Below are positions 8,101-16,688 of a stretch of 64,000 nt of DNA, piece after piece. Below the pieces are notes generated by a model. It had not been told where the DNA came from and did not search any database. It was given only the letters and a program-made list of their open reading frames with translations. The stretch covers positions 779,501-843,500 of the forward strand of contig NZ_JACHIJ010000003.1 of assembly GCF_014203115.1 (NCBI RefSeq), given 5' to 3'. Source of the DNA: Afipia massiliensis. Its GTDB lineage: Bacteria > Pseudomonadota > Alphaproteobacteria > Rhizobiales > Xanthobacteraceae. The translations under genes and the position numbers were made by a program. Every line of letters begins with the position of its first letter. Position 1 is the stretch's first letter.

Positions 8101-8312
8101 TCCGGATACCTACCGACTGACACACGACCACAGGCACGTGCGAAATTGGGCAAGGGTGAAATATGAGTTTTGAGTCTGCTTCGCAAGTATTTTTTGCGCC
8201 ACGGGGCAAGTTTCCCCATGGCGTGATCGAAATGTCGCGCTTGCTGTGAACAGACGTTGAGAAAGATGAACGCGCGTTAAGCTTTGAGCGCGCGAAGCGC
8301 CGAGGCGAAGCC

Positions 8313-8573
8313 TCAAACCTTGCGCGTGAACGGCTCCACGCGCTGCGCGCCGCGCAGGAAGGCGATCATGATGGCGACGCCGATCAGGAAGAGCACGATC
8401 TGGACGATGTGAGCGGAGGTGTCGCTGAGCCCGAACAGAATCGCCAGCGCCCAGCCGCCGGCGAAGGCCGCGCCGAACACCTCGGCGCCGATCAGAATGG
8501 CGGCGCTGACGACGGTGATGACGCTGGGCCACGCGATTTCGCGGGCGTTGGCTTCAAGCTTCTTGGCGTTCAT
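8313..8573 (-). CDS. Small two-helix membrane protein, unknown function
   Basis: An 86-aa protein from the ATG at 8573 (an in-frame ATG at 8627 would add an unlikely 18 residues). After a short polar N-terminus (NAKKLEANAREIAWPS) there are two hydrophobic helices of about 20-25 residues, SVITVVSAAILIGAEVFG and AHIVQIVLFLIGVAIMIAF, ending with the basic tail EPFTRKV. Similar short proteins are found through the Bradyrhizobiaceae without assigned function. It lies upstream of the ornithine decarboxylase leader, on the same strand. Confidence 0.65.
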   Translation of the reverse strand: MNAKKLEANAREIAWPSVITVVSAAILIGAEVFGAAFAGGWALAILFGLSDTSAHIVQIVLFLIGVAIMIAFLRGAQRVEPFTRKV

Positions 8574-8670
8574 GACTTCTGATCCTGTTTCGGGCCGCAA
8601 TCTCTGCGAAATCGCGGCTCCGATCAAGCGCTAAGGGCGCAAAAAAGCCCCACCGGATGGTATAGAGAGG

Positions 8671-8834
8671 CTAGTGTCCTGAATCCGAAGTTCGCCTGTT
8701 TTTTCGGCGCATTCCTAGCGAACTTCGGATTCAAAAGGACACTAGAAACCTATAATTCTAGTGTGGTTTTGGTTCGCAAGTCCGCAAAAGGACGCGCTGT
8801 AGAAACAATGCGGACTTGCGAACCACCACACTAG
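8671..8834. repeat. Doublet palindromic element (copy 1)
   Basis: Two imperfect palindromes in tandem: 8671-8745 with ends CTAGTGTCC/GGACACTAG and inner arms GAATCCGAAGTTCGC / GCGAACTTCGGATTC, then an A/T-rich spacer of 12 bp, then 8758-8834 with ends CTAGTGTGG/CCACACTAG and arms GGTTCGCAAGTCCGC / GCGGACTTGCGAACC. It ends 29 bp before the M3 peptidase start. The same two-unit design recurs at 23747, 35977 and 37317. Both units would fold into long hairpins. Confidence 0.85.
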
Positions 8835-8863
8835 GGGAAAATCGCTGGAAATAAGGCCTCACC

Positions 8864-10966
8864 ATGTCAGAAGTGCCCTCAACGGCTGCCGCCGCCTCCT
8901 CTTTACAAGCGCCGGGGGCCAATCCGCTCCTGCAGGCCTGGCAGACGCCGTTCGAGACGCCGCCTTTCGCCCAGATCCTTCCGGAGCACTTCCTGCCTGC
9001 CTTCGACAAGGCCTTTGCGGACCACACAGCGGAGATCGAGGCAATCAAGGCGAATCCGGCCGAGCCGACGTTCGAGAATACTATCACCGTGCTGGAGCGG
9101 GCCGGCAAGCTGCTCTCCAGGGTGTCGGCAGTGTTCTATGACCTCGTCGGCGCGCATTCGAACCCCGAGCTTCTTAAGATCGAATCCGAAGTGGCGCTGA
9201 AGCAGGCCCGGCACTGGAATCCGATCTCGATGGACGCCGCGCTGTTTGCCCGGATCGCCAGGCTGCGCGACAAGGCTGCCTCGCTCAAGCTGACGCCGGA
9301 GCAGGCGCGGCTGCTGGAGCGGACATGGACCAGCTTCCACCGGTCAGGTGCCGGCCTCAGCGAGGCCGCCAAGGCGCGCACCGCCGAGATCAACGAGCGG
9401 CTGGCCCATCTCGCCACCTCGTTCAGTCACCACCTGCTGGGTGATGAGCAGGACTGGACCATGGAGCTTGGCGAGGACGACCTTGCGGGGCTGCCTGACA
9501 GCTTCGTCGCTTCCGCCAAAGCGGCCGCAGCCGAACGCGGTATGCCGGGCATGATGGTGGTGACGCTGTCGCGGTCGTTCGTGGAGCCCTTCCTGAAGGA
9601 CTCCAGCCGCCGTGACTTGCGCGAGAAGGTGTTCAAGGCTTTCACCGCCCGCGGCGACAACCGGAACGACAACGACAACAGCGCGATCATTCTTGAAGTT
9701 TTGAGGCTACGCGAGGAGCGCGCCAAGCTGCTGGGCTATCCAAGCTTTGCCGCCTACCGTCTGGAAGATTCCATGGCCAAGACGCCGGAAGCCGTGCGCG
9801 GTCTGCTGGAGCGGGTCTGGAAACCGGCTCGCGCCCGCGCCATCGCCGATCGTGACGCCTTGCAGGGTCTCATCACGGAGGAGGGCGGCAACTTCAAGCT
9901 CGCCGCCTGGGACTGGCGCCATTACGCCGAGAAGCTGCGCCAGCGCCGCGCCAATTGCGATGACGCCGCGATCAAGCCTTATCTCGCGCTCGACAATATG
10001 ATCGACGCCGCCTTCGACGTCGCGACCCGCCTGTTCGGCGTCACCTTCAGCGAGCGCAAGGACATCCCGGTCTGGCACCCGGACGTGAGGGTCTGGGAGG
10101 TCAAGGACGCCAAGGGCAACCACAAGGCGCTGTTCTACGGCGATTACTTCGCGCGTCCGTCGAAGCGCTCGGGCGCGTGGATGACATCATTGCGCGACCA
10201 GCAGAAGCTCGACGGCGACGTCGCGCCGCTGGTTATCAATGTCTGCAATTTCTCCAAAGGAACAGACGGCCAGCCATCGCTGCTGTCGCCTGACGATGCC
10301 CGCACGCTGTTTCACGAATTCGGCCACGGGCTGCATGGCATGCTTTCGAACGTGATGTATCCGTCGCTGTCCGGCACCAGCGTGTTCACGGATTTCGTCG
10401 AACTGCCGTCGCAGCTTTACGAGCACTGGCAGGAGCGGCCGGAGGTGCTGCAGAAATTCGCGCGGCACTACCAGACCGGCGAGCCGCTGCCGGCGGATCT
10501 GCTCAAACGCTTCATCGCCGCGCGCAAGTTCAACCAAGGCTTCGCCACGGTGGAGTTCGTCTCCTCCGCGCTGATGGACCTCGAATTCCATACCCAGCCG
10601 GCCGCCTCGATCACTGACGTGCGCGCGTTCGAGAAGCAGGAACTCGACAAGATCGGCATGCCCGCTGAGATCGCGTTGCGCCATCGTCCCCAGCAGTTCG
10701 GTCACATCTTCTCCGGCGATCACTATGCGTCGGGCTACTACAGCTACATGTGGTCGGAAGTGATGGATGCGGACGCGTTTGGCGCGTTCGAGGAGGCGCA
10801 TGATATCTTCGATCCGGCGGTGGCGAAGCGGCTGCACGACGACATCTATTCATCTGGCGGATCACGCGATCCTGAAGACGCCTACATTGCGTTCCGGGGC
10901 CGCAAGCCTGAGCCTGACGCGCTGTTGCGCCGTCGCGGTCTGCTCAATGAACCCGAAGCGGCCTGA
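8864..10966 (+). CDS. M3 family oligopeptidase (oligopeptidase A / Dcp-like)
   Basis: A 700-aa zinc metallopeptidase of the thimet oligopeptidase family. The HExxH zinc motif is LFHEFGHGLH with His484, Glu485 and His488; the third ligand glutamate lies in the following FVELPSQLYEHW, and the C-terminal GYYSYMWSEVMDADAF is the usual M3 ending. No signal peptide is present (residues 1-15 are a Ser/Ala-rich leader), so it degrades peptides in the cytosol. Length (~680-700 aa) fits Dcp/OpdA. The start ATG at 8864 sits just after the doublet repeat, so any promoter must lie in or before that repeat. Confidence 0.93.
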   Translation: MSEVPSTAAAASSLQAPGANPLLQAWQTPFETPPFAQILPEHFLPAFDKAFADHTAEIEAIKANPAEPTFENTITVLERAGKLLSRVSAVFYDLVGAHSNPELLKIESEVALKQARHWNPISMDAALFARIARLRDKAASLKLTPEQARLLERTWTSFHRSGAGLSEAAKARTAEINERLAHLATSFSHHLLGDEQDWTMELGEDDLAGLPDSFVASAKAAAAERGMPGMMVVTLSRSFVEPFLKDSSRRDLREKVFKAFTARGDNRNDNDNSAIILEVLRLREERAKLLGYPSFAAYRLEDSMAKTPEAVRGLLERVWKPARARAIADRDALQGLITEEGGNFKLAAWDWRHYAEKLRQRRANCDDAAIKPYLALDNMIDAAFDVATRLFGVTFSERKDIPVWHPDVRVWEVKDAKGNHKALFYGDYFARPSKRSGAWMTSLRDQQKLDGDVAPLVINVCNFSKGTDGQPSLLSPDDARTLFHEFGHGLHGMLSNVMYPSLSGTSVFTDFVELPSQLYEHWQERPEVLQKFARHYQTGEPLPADLLKRFIAARKFNQGFATVEFVSSALMDLEFHTQPAASITDVRAFEKQELDKIGMPAEIALRHRPQQFGHIFSGDHYASGYYSYMWSEVMDADAFGAFEEAHDIFDPAVAKRLHDDIYSSGGSRDPEDAYIAFRGRKPEPDALLRRRGLLNEPEAA

Positions 10967-10984
10967 CCCAAGCGAGTTTGTCCC

Positions 10985-11638
10985 ATGACGATGCGTCGAT
11001 TGGTTCGATATCTATGCGCGGTGGCTCTGTTCGCAGTCACCGCGAGTGTGGCGCAGGCGCATCCGCATGTGTGGATCGTTGCCAAGAGCCAGCTTGTCTA
11101 CGCGCCTGACGGCACCATCACCGGGGTGCGTCACGCCTGGACCTTCGACGACATGTTCTCGACCTATGCCCTGCAAGGCATCGAGACCAAGACCAAGGGT
11201 GTCTACACCCGCGATGAACTGAAGCCGCTGGCGCAGACCAATGTCGAGTCGCTGAAGGACTACGCCTTCTTCACCTTCGCCAAGACCGGCGCTGCGGGAG
11301 GCCAGAAGAAAGAAAAGTTCAACGATCCGGTCGATTACTATCTTGAATACAAGGATGCGGCACTGACGCTGCATTTCACGCTGCCGTTCAAGACGCCGGT
11401 CAAGACACCGGCGCTGGCGCTTGAGGTGTTCGATCCGTCCTACTTCATTGATTTCAAGCTGGATGAGAAAGATCCAGTTGTGCTGGTCGGTGCGCCGGCG
11501 AACTGCAAGCTGACGTTCCAGCGTCCGAGCGACGGCAGTACGCAAGCCCAGACCATGAACGAGCAGACCTTTCTGAACGGCGACAATTCGAACTATGGCG
11601 CAATGTTCGCCAACAAGATCACAGTGGACTGCCCCTGA
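10985..11638 (+). CDS. DUF1007 family secreted protein, partner of NicO transporter
   Basis: A 217-aa protein with a signal peptide (LVRYLCAVALFAVTASVAQA, cleavage near QA-HPHVW). The mature N-terminus HPHVWI and the motif GVRHAWTFDDMFS are diagnostic of DUF1007. Proteins of this family are found beside or fused to NicO/RcnA-type nickel-cobalt transporters and are thought to present the metal on the periplasmic side. That fits here: its TGA overlaps the ATG of the transporter gene (ATGA at 11635-11640 region). The mature protein begins with a potential His-x-His metal site. Confidence 0.85.
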   Translation: MTMRRLVRYLCAVALFAVTASVAQAHPHVWIVAKSQLVYAPDGTITGVRHAWTFDDMFSTYALQGIETKTKGVYTRDELKPLAQTNVESLKDYAFFTFAKTGAAGGQKKEKFNDPVDYYLEYKDAALTLHFTLPFKTPVKTPALALEVFDPSYFIDFKLDEKDPVVLVGAPANCKLTFQRPSDGSTQAQTMNEQTFLNGDNSNYGAMFANKITVDCP

Positions 11639-12765
11639 TGCTGCTCCGTCCGTCGCTTACGCGGATTGCGATGATCGGTTTCATCGCGCTCGTTGCTGCC
11701 GGCCTCGCCGATAGCCTGCTTCATACCGCTTGGGCTCAGAATCCATTCGGTGCGCCCAAGGGTGCTGTTCCAGACTCGCAGGCTGGCGGCATCATCGGAT
11801 GGCTGCTTGCCAAACAATCCGAATTCTATCGCCAGATGTCGGCGACCATTCGTGCGGCCAAGACCGATGGCAGCGCCGTGTGGGCGCTGCTCGGCATTTC
11901 CTTCGCCTACGGCGTATTTCACGCAGCGGGTCCCGGTCACGGCAAGGCGGTGATCTCGTCCTATCTCGTCGCCAACGAGGAAACGGCCAAGCGCGGCATC
12001 GTGCTGTCGTTCGCATCCGCCCTGATGCAGGCGCTGGTGGCGATTGCGGTCGTCGGCATCGGAGCATGGCTGTTGAACGCCACTGCGAAGACCATGTGCA
12101 GCGCTGAGCGCGTCATCGAGATCGCCAGCTACAGCCTGATTGCGGCGTTGGGTGCGCGGCTGGTCTACGCTAAGGGCGGTGGGTTCTTCCGCGCCTTGCG
12201 ATCGCTGCGCGGTGCGCCGACCCAGCAGCTGGTTCCGGCCATGGCGCATGCGCATGATCATCATGGTCACGCGCACGATCATTCGCACGCCGCTCACGCG
12301 CGCAATAGCCATCATGATCATGCCCATCACGACCATGATCACCATGCCCACGATCACGCAGGCCACGTTCACGACGAACATTGCGGACATTCGCACGGGC
12401 CGGAACCGAGCGCGCTTGCCGGTCCCGGCGGCTGGTCGCGCGGACTGAGCGCCATCCTGACGGTGGGAATCCGGCCGTGTTCCGGCGCCATTCTGGTGCT
12501 GGTGTTCGCGCTGGCGCAGGGCCTGTTCTGGGCCGGCGTTGCGGCGACGCTGTTGATGGGGCTCGGCACCGCGATCACGGTTTCCGCCATTGCGGTCATT
12601 GCAGTATCGGCAAAGGGGCTTGCTGCCCGCATGGCCGCTGGCCGTGACGGCGGCGGCGCCGTCTTGCTGCGCGGGATCGAGTTCGGCGCGGCCGCTCTGG
12701 TGCTGCTGTTCGGCGTCGGCCTGCTGCTGGGATACATTGCCGCGGAGCGTGTCACCTGCTTCTGA
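11638..12765 (+). CDS. Nickel/cobalt transporter, NicO/RcnA family
   Basis: A 375-aa polytopic protein with about six to seven membrane segments. The first conserved membrane motif is YGVFHAAGPGHGKAVISSYL, the family metal-recognition helix (H-x-x-G-P-G-H-G-K). A very His-rich cytosolic/periplasmic loop follows at about residues 200-258, with many HDH and HAH clusters, and then the second signature LTVGIRPCSGAILVLVFALAQG. These features match Ni2+/Co2+ transporters such as RcnA (export) and the NicO uptake proteins; direction cannot be decided from sequence. It is coupled to the DUF1007 gene upstream. Confidence 0.9.
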   Translation: MLLRPSLTRIAMIGFIALVAAGLADSLLHTAWAQNPFGAPKGAVPDSQAGGIIGWLLAKQSEFYRQMSATIRAAKTDGSAVWALLGISFAYGVFHAAGPGHGKAVISSYLVANEETAKRGIVLSFASALMQALVAIAVVGIGAWLLNATAKTMCSAERVIEIASYSLIAALGARLVYAKGGGFFRALRSLRGAPTQQLVPAMAHAHDHHGHAHDHSHAAHARNSHHDHAHHDHDHHAHDHAGHVHDEHCGHSHGPEPSALAGPGGWSRGLSAILTVGIRPCSGAILVLVFALAQGLFWAGVAATLLMGLGTAITVSAIAVIAVSAKGLAARMAAGRDGGGAVLLRGIEFGAAALVLLFGVGLLLGYIAAERVTCF

Positions 12766-12814
12766 TCGCCGTCGCCTTGACAACATTTTGGCAACGCGCG
12801 ATGCCAGACCCGTC

Positions 12815-13852
12815 ATGACAACGGTTATTCCTCTCGATGCACATCGGCCGGCCGCGCAGGCGGCGCCTTCACGCGTCGGCGTGTTGCTGGTCAATCTCGG
12901 CACGCCCGATACCGCCGACGCCCGTGGCGTGCGGGTTTATCTTCGGGAGTTCCTGTCCGATCCCCGCGTGATCGAAAACCAGGGGCTGATCTGGCAGCTG
13001 ATCCTCAACGGGATCGTTCTTGTGATCCGCCCAAGCCGCAAGGCGAAGGACTATCTCAAGATCTGGAACACCGAGCGAAACGAGTCGCCGCTGAAGACGA
13101 TCACGCGCGCGCAGGCTGAGAAGCTGGCGGCGTCGATTGCCGACCAGAAACACGTGATCGTCGATTGGGGCATGCGCTACGGCAATCCGTCGCTGAAGTC
13201 GCGTATCGACGCGCTGATGGCTCAAGGTTGCGACCGTATTCTGGTGATGCCGCTGTATCCGCAGTATTCGGCCTCGACCTCTGCCACGGTGGTCGACAAG
13301 GTCGCCGCCGCCTTGAAAGACATGCGCGCGCAGCCGACCGTGCGTTTCACGCCGCCCTATTATGACGAGCCGGACTATATCGACGCGCTCGCCGTGTCGA
13401 TCGAGCGGCATCTCGCCACACTGCCGTTCAAGCCCGAGCGGATCATCGCGTCGTTCCATGGCATGCCGCAGTCCTACATCGATAAGGGCGATCCCTATCA
13501 GGCGCAGTGTGTGGCAACGATCGAGGCGCTGCGCGCACGCATGGGGCTGGATGACAAGGGTCTGATGCTGACATTCCAGTCGCGTTTCGGATATCAGGAG
13601 TGGCTTCAGCCCTATACCGCCCAAACCGTTGAGCAGCTTGCGAAGGACGGTGTGCGGCGAATTGCCGTTGTGACGCCGGGCTTCTCGGCCGACTGCATTG
13701 AAACGCTTGAAGAGATTGCGCTGGAGAATGCCGAAATCTTCCGCCATGCCGGAGGTCAGGATTTCTCGGCCATTCCGTGCCTGAACGACAGCGACGAGGG
13801 CATGGATGTGATCCGCCAGCTTGTGCTGCGCGAGCTTCAAGGCTGGATCTGA
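12815..13852 (+). CDS. hemH: Ferrochelatase
   Basis: A 345-aa enzyme that inserts Fe2+ into protoporphyrin IX, the last step of protohaem synthesis. The family signatures are [12 protein letters not shown] at the N-terminus, [20 protein letters not shown], the catalytic histidine in [33 protein letters not shown], and [16 protein letters not shown] start it at the ATG 12815 ([10 protein letters not shown]); the frame is open further upstream but that part overlaps the transporter gene out of frame and has no coding character. It is 49 bp after nicO and probably has its own promoter. Confidence 0.95.
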   Translation: MTTVIPLDAHRPAAQAAPSRVGVLLVNLGTPDTADARGVRVYLREFLSDPRVIENQGLIWQLILNGIVLVIRPSRKAKDYLKIWNTERNESPLKTITRAQAEKLAASIADQKHVIVDWGMRYGNPSLKSRIDALMAQGCDRILVMPLYPQYSASTSATVVDKVAAALKDMRAQPTVRFTPPYYDEPDYIDALAVSIERHLATLPFKPERIIASFHGMPQSYIDKGDPYQAQCVATIEALRARMGLDDKGLMLTFQSRFGYQEWLQPYTAQTVEQLAKDGVRRIAVVTPGFSADCIETLEEIALENAEIFRHAGGQDFSAIPCLNDSDEGMDVIRQLVLRELQGWI

Positions 13853-13992
13853 CAGGCGGGCCAGCCGCCCCGTTCGAACCGTATTTCCCGTTTGATCGAC
13901 CAAGAATCGACCAGGAGCAGAGCGGCTGTCGTGCACCCGTGCTAGACTGGTGCCGAGCCTCGCGTCTCAGATTCGTCCGCAGGGAGTTTTCA

Positions 13993-14967
13993 ATGTCCGG
14001 TTTCGATATTTTCGCGATTGCATTCGTACTGCTTGTCATTTTCACATTGTTTGCCGGCGTGAAAACAGTATCGCAGGGCTATGACTGGACCATCGAACGG
14101 TTCGGCAAGTACACCCGTACGCTGGGTCCGGGCCTCAATATCATTATTCCGTACTTCGATCGCGTCGGCCGCAAGGTGAATATGATGGAGCAGGTGATCG
14201 ACATTCCTGAGCAGGAAGTCATCACCCGGGACAACGCCACCGTGTCGGTGGACGGTGTCGCATTCTATCAGGTGTTTGATGCCGCCAAGGCGAGCTACGA
14301 GGTATCCAATCTCAATCAGGCGATCGTGACGTTGACCATGACCAACATCCGGTCGGTGATGGGGTCGATGGATCTCGATCAGGTGCTGTCGCATCGCGAC
14401 GAGATCAACGAGCGGCTGCTGCGCGTGGTCGATGCTGCAGTTTCGCCGTGGGGTCTCAAGGTCAACCGCATCGAGATCAAGGACATCGTGCCGCCCGCCG
14501 ATCTGGTCGAGGCGATGGGCCGTCAGATGAAAGCCGAACGCGTCAAGCGCGCAGAAATCCTTCAGGCTGAAGGCCAGCGCCAATCGGAAATCCTGCGCGC
14601 GGAGGGCGCCAAGCAGGCGCAGATCCTGCAAGCTGAAGGCCGCAGGGAAGCTGCGTTCCGCGACGCCGAGGCGCGCGAGCGTGCGGCCGAGGCGGAAGCC
14701 AAGGCCACCGAAATGGTCAGCAACTCTATCGCCAGCGGCGACGTGGCCGCGCTGAACTACTTCATCGCCGACAAGTACATCAAGGCATTTGGGCAACTCG
14801 CCGAATCGCCGAACCAGAAAATCATCATGCTGCCGATGGAAGCAACCGGGATGCTTGCGTCGCTCGGTGGTATCGCCGAGATTGCGAAGGCGACGTTCGG
14901 CGAGGGCGGATCGGCGTCCGCGCCGCGCCGTCCGCCGAATGTGCCGAACACCAAGCCCACCGTCTGA
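13993..14967 (+). CDS. SPFH/band-7 (stomatin/paraslipin, QmcA-like) protein
   Basis: A 324-aa membrane-anchored scaffold: an N-terminal hydrophobic helix ([17 protein letters not shown], residues 5-21), the SPFH domain beginning [24 protein letters not shown], and a long coiled-coil region rich in repeated AEG(Q/R)R heptads (residues ~180-240). This is the QmcA/paraslipin type, which forms oligomeric cages in the inner membrane, often in association with a protease. The ATG at 13993 follows a GGGAG at 13983. The NfeD gene 11 bp downstream is its regular partner. Confidence 0.93.
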   Translation: MSGFDIFAIAFVLLVIFTLFAGVKTVSQGYDWTIERFGKYTRTLGPGLNIIIPYFDRVGRKVNMMEQVIDIPEQEVITRDNATVSVDGVAFYQVFDAAKASYEVSNLNQAIVTLTMTNIRSVMGSMDLDQVLSHRDEINERLLRVVDAAVSPWGLKVNRIEIKDIVPPADLVEAMGRQMKAERVKRAEILQAEGQRQSEILRAEGAKQAQILQAEGRREAAFRDAEARERAAEAEAKATEMVSNSIASGDVAALNYFIADKYIKAFGQLAESPNQKIIMLPMEATGMLASLGGIAEIAKATFGEGGSASAPRRPPNVPNTKPTV

Positions 14968-14978
14968 AGGTCATCTCG

Positions 14979-15422
14979 ATGGCAGATCTTTTCGCGAAAC
15001 TCGGAGCTTGGAACTGGCTGATCCTCAGTGTCGTGCTGATGGCGATCGAGACGTTCGCGCCCGGCGTGTTCATGCTGTGGCTGGGGCTCGCAGCGCTGAT
15101 CGTCGGGCTGCTGTCGTTCGGTGTCGCGTGGTCGTGGCAGGCGCAGATCATCATTTTCGCGGCGCTGTCGGTCGCGATGGTGCCGTTGTGGCGATATTAC
15201 TCCGGGCGAAATGCAAGTCCGACCGACAAGCCGTTTCTCAACAAACGCGCGGAGGGCCTGATCGGACGGGTCTTCATGCTTGAGAAGCCGATTGTCGATG
15301 GCATCGGCACGGTGAGGATCGACGACACGATCTGGCGCGTCTCCGGACCGGATGCGCCGTCCGGCAGTCGTGTCAAGATCATCCATGCCGACGGCGCGAG
15401 CCTGCGCGTGGAGCCGGCTTAG
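14979..15422 (+). CDS. NfeD family protein (short form)
   Basis: A 147-aa protein of the short NfeD type: two to three membrane helices in the first ~75 residues (LILSVVLMAIETFAPGVFML, LAALIVGLLSFGVAW, IIIFAALSVAMVPL), then a C-terminal OB-fold beginning RAEGLIGRVFMLEKPI and ending VKIIHADGASLRVEPA. Short NfeD proteins act with SPFH partners in membrane-domain organisation and quality control. The 11-bp spacing after the SPFH gene indicates one operon. Confidence 0.92.
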   Translation: MADLFAKLGAWNWLILSVVLMAIETFAPGVFMLWLGLAALIVGLLSFGVAWSWQAQIIIFAALSVAMVPLWRYYSGRNASPTDKPFLNKRAEGLIGRVFMLEKPIVDGIGTVRIDDTIWRVSGPDAPSGSRVKIIHADGASLRVEPA

Positions 15423-15431
15423 GCTTTTCGC

Positions 15432-16445
15432 CTACGCCACGCCTGCGCGCAGGATATCGTGCAGATGCACGATGCCGACCGGTTTCTTTCCGTCGGTGAC
15501 GATCAGCGCGGTGATCTTCGACGTATTGAGGATCTCCAGCGCCTCACTGGCGAGCAGATCGGGGCTGATGGTCTTCGGATTTTTCGTCATGACATCATCG
15601 ACCGTAGCGGTCATCAGGTCTGGCCGCATGTGACGGCGCAAATCGCCGTCGGTGACGATGCCGATGATTTCGCCGCGGGCATCGACGATACCCACGCAGC
15701 CGAAACCTTTCGACGTCATCTCCACCAGCGCGTCGGACATCTTGGTGCCGATCGGTTTGACCGGTACGGCAGCGTCCTTGTGCATCAGGTCGCGCACGAA
15801 TTTCAGCATCGCGCCGAGTTTGCCGGAGGGATGCAGCGCGCTGAAATCGAGCGCGGTGAAGCCGCGGCTTTCGAGCAGCGCGACGGCGAGCGCGTCACCG
15901 AGCGCGAGCTGCATCAGCGACGACGTTGTCGGCGCGAGATTATGCGGGCAGGCCTCGCGCACCTTCGGCAGCGTCAGCACGATGTCGGCAGCGGCGCCCA
16001 GCGTGGAGTCAGCCTCCGAAGTCACCGCGATCAGTCCGATGCGGAAGCGGCGCGAGTAATTGATCAGGTTCTTCAGTTCGGCGGTCTCGCCGGACCACGA
16101 CAGCGCCATGATGACATCGTCGGCGGTGATCATGCCGAGGTCGCCGTGGCTCGCTTCCGCCGCGTGAACGAAGAAGGCGGGGGTGCCGGTGGAGGCGAAG
16201 GTCGCCGCCATTTTCTTGCCGATGTGGCCGGACTTGCCGAGGCCCGTCACGATCAGGCGGCCCTTGGCCTCGCGAACGCGCGCGACGGCGGCGTCGAACG
16301 CAGGTCCGAGGTCTGACTGGAGGGCATTTGCCAGCGCGGTGACACCGCTCGCTTCGGCATCGAGCGTGCGCAGCGCGGATTCGATCGCCGCCGACGCGGG
16401 GCGGGTCGCGGAAGGGGTCGCTGTCCGCGATGTTGAGCTGGCCAT
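15432..16445 (-). CDS. kdsD: KpsF/GutQ-type arabinose-5-phosphate isomerase
   Basis: A 337-aa protein with an N-terminal SIS domain (VTGLGKSGHIGKKMAATFASTGTPAFFVHAAEASHGDLGM; this contains the active-site Lys and His found in the family) and two C-terminal CBS domains (DALVEMTSKGFGCVGIVD and the following VDDVMTKNPKTI). It interconverts ribulose-5-phosphate and arabinose-5-phosphate for KDO and so for lipopolysaccharide. I take the ATG at 16445; a TTG four codons earlier also has some support. It converges on nfeD with 9 bp between the stops, and no terminator is evident there. Confidence 0.9.
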   Translation of the reverse strand: MASSTSRTATPSATRPASAAIESALRTLDAEASGVTALANALQSDLGPAFDAAVARVREAKGRLIVTGLGKSGHIGKKMAATFASTGTPAFFVHAAEASHGDLGMITADDVIMALSWSGETAELKNLINYSRRFRIGLIAVTSEADSTLGAAADIVLTLPKVREACPHNLAPTTSSLMQLALGDALAVALLESRGFTALDFSALHPSGKLGAMLKFVRDLMHKDAAVPVKPIGTKMSDALVEMTSKGFGCVGIVDARGEIIGIVTDGDLRRHMRPDLMTATVDDVMTKNPKTISPDLLASEALEILNTSKITALIVTDGKKPVGIVHLHDILRAGVA

Positions 16446-16688
16446 AACAGGTTCCAATTGAGCGGGGGAGAGAGCGCCGTGCGCGCGTCGATCCGGGCAA
16501 TTTACCTAGCACATCGAAGCGGGTGACGCGACGCGCTCCGGCCCTCGCAACGGGGCGTTAACCATAATTGTTTTAACTCTGTTAACGGCGTTGTTCCAGC
16601 GCCGGGCGGCGGCGTTCCGTCCGCAATTGTCTGAAGTTGTTTGGTTTTCCGGCGCGGCCCCAAGTGGCTTTCGGGGGCCGGGAGATGA

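Noticed and set aside
8671-8834. Repeat as a CRISPR array
   Set aside because: The units are palindromes that differ in stem sequence, there are only two, and there are no equal spacers or cas genes.
12590-12814. N-terminal extension of the ferrochelatase frame
   Set aside because: It runs through the nicO gene out of frame and has no ferrochelatase similarity; the ATG at 12815 gives the normal length.
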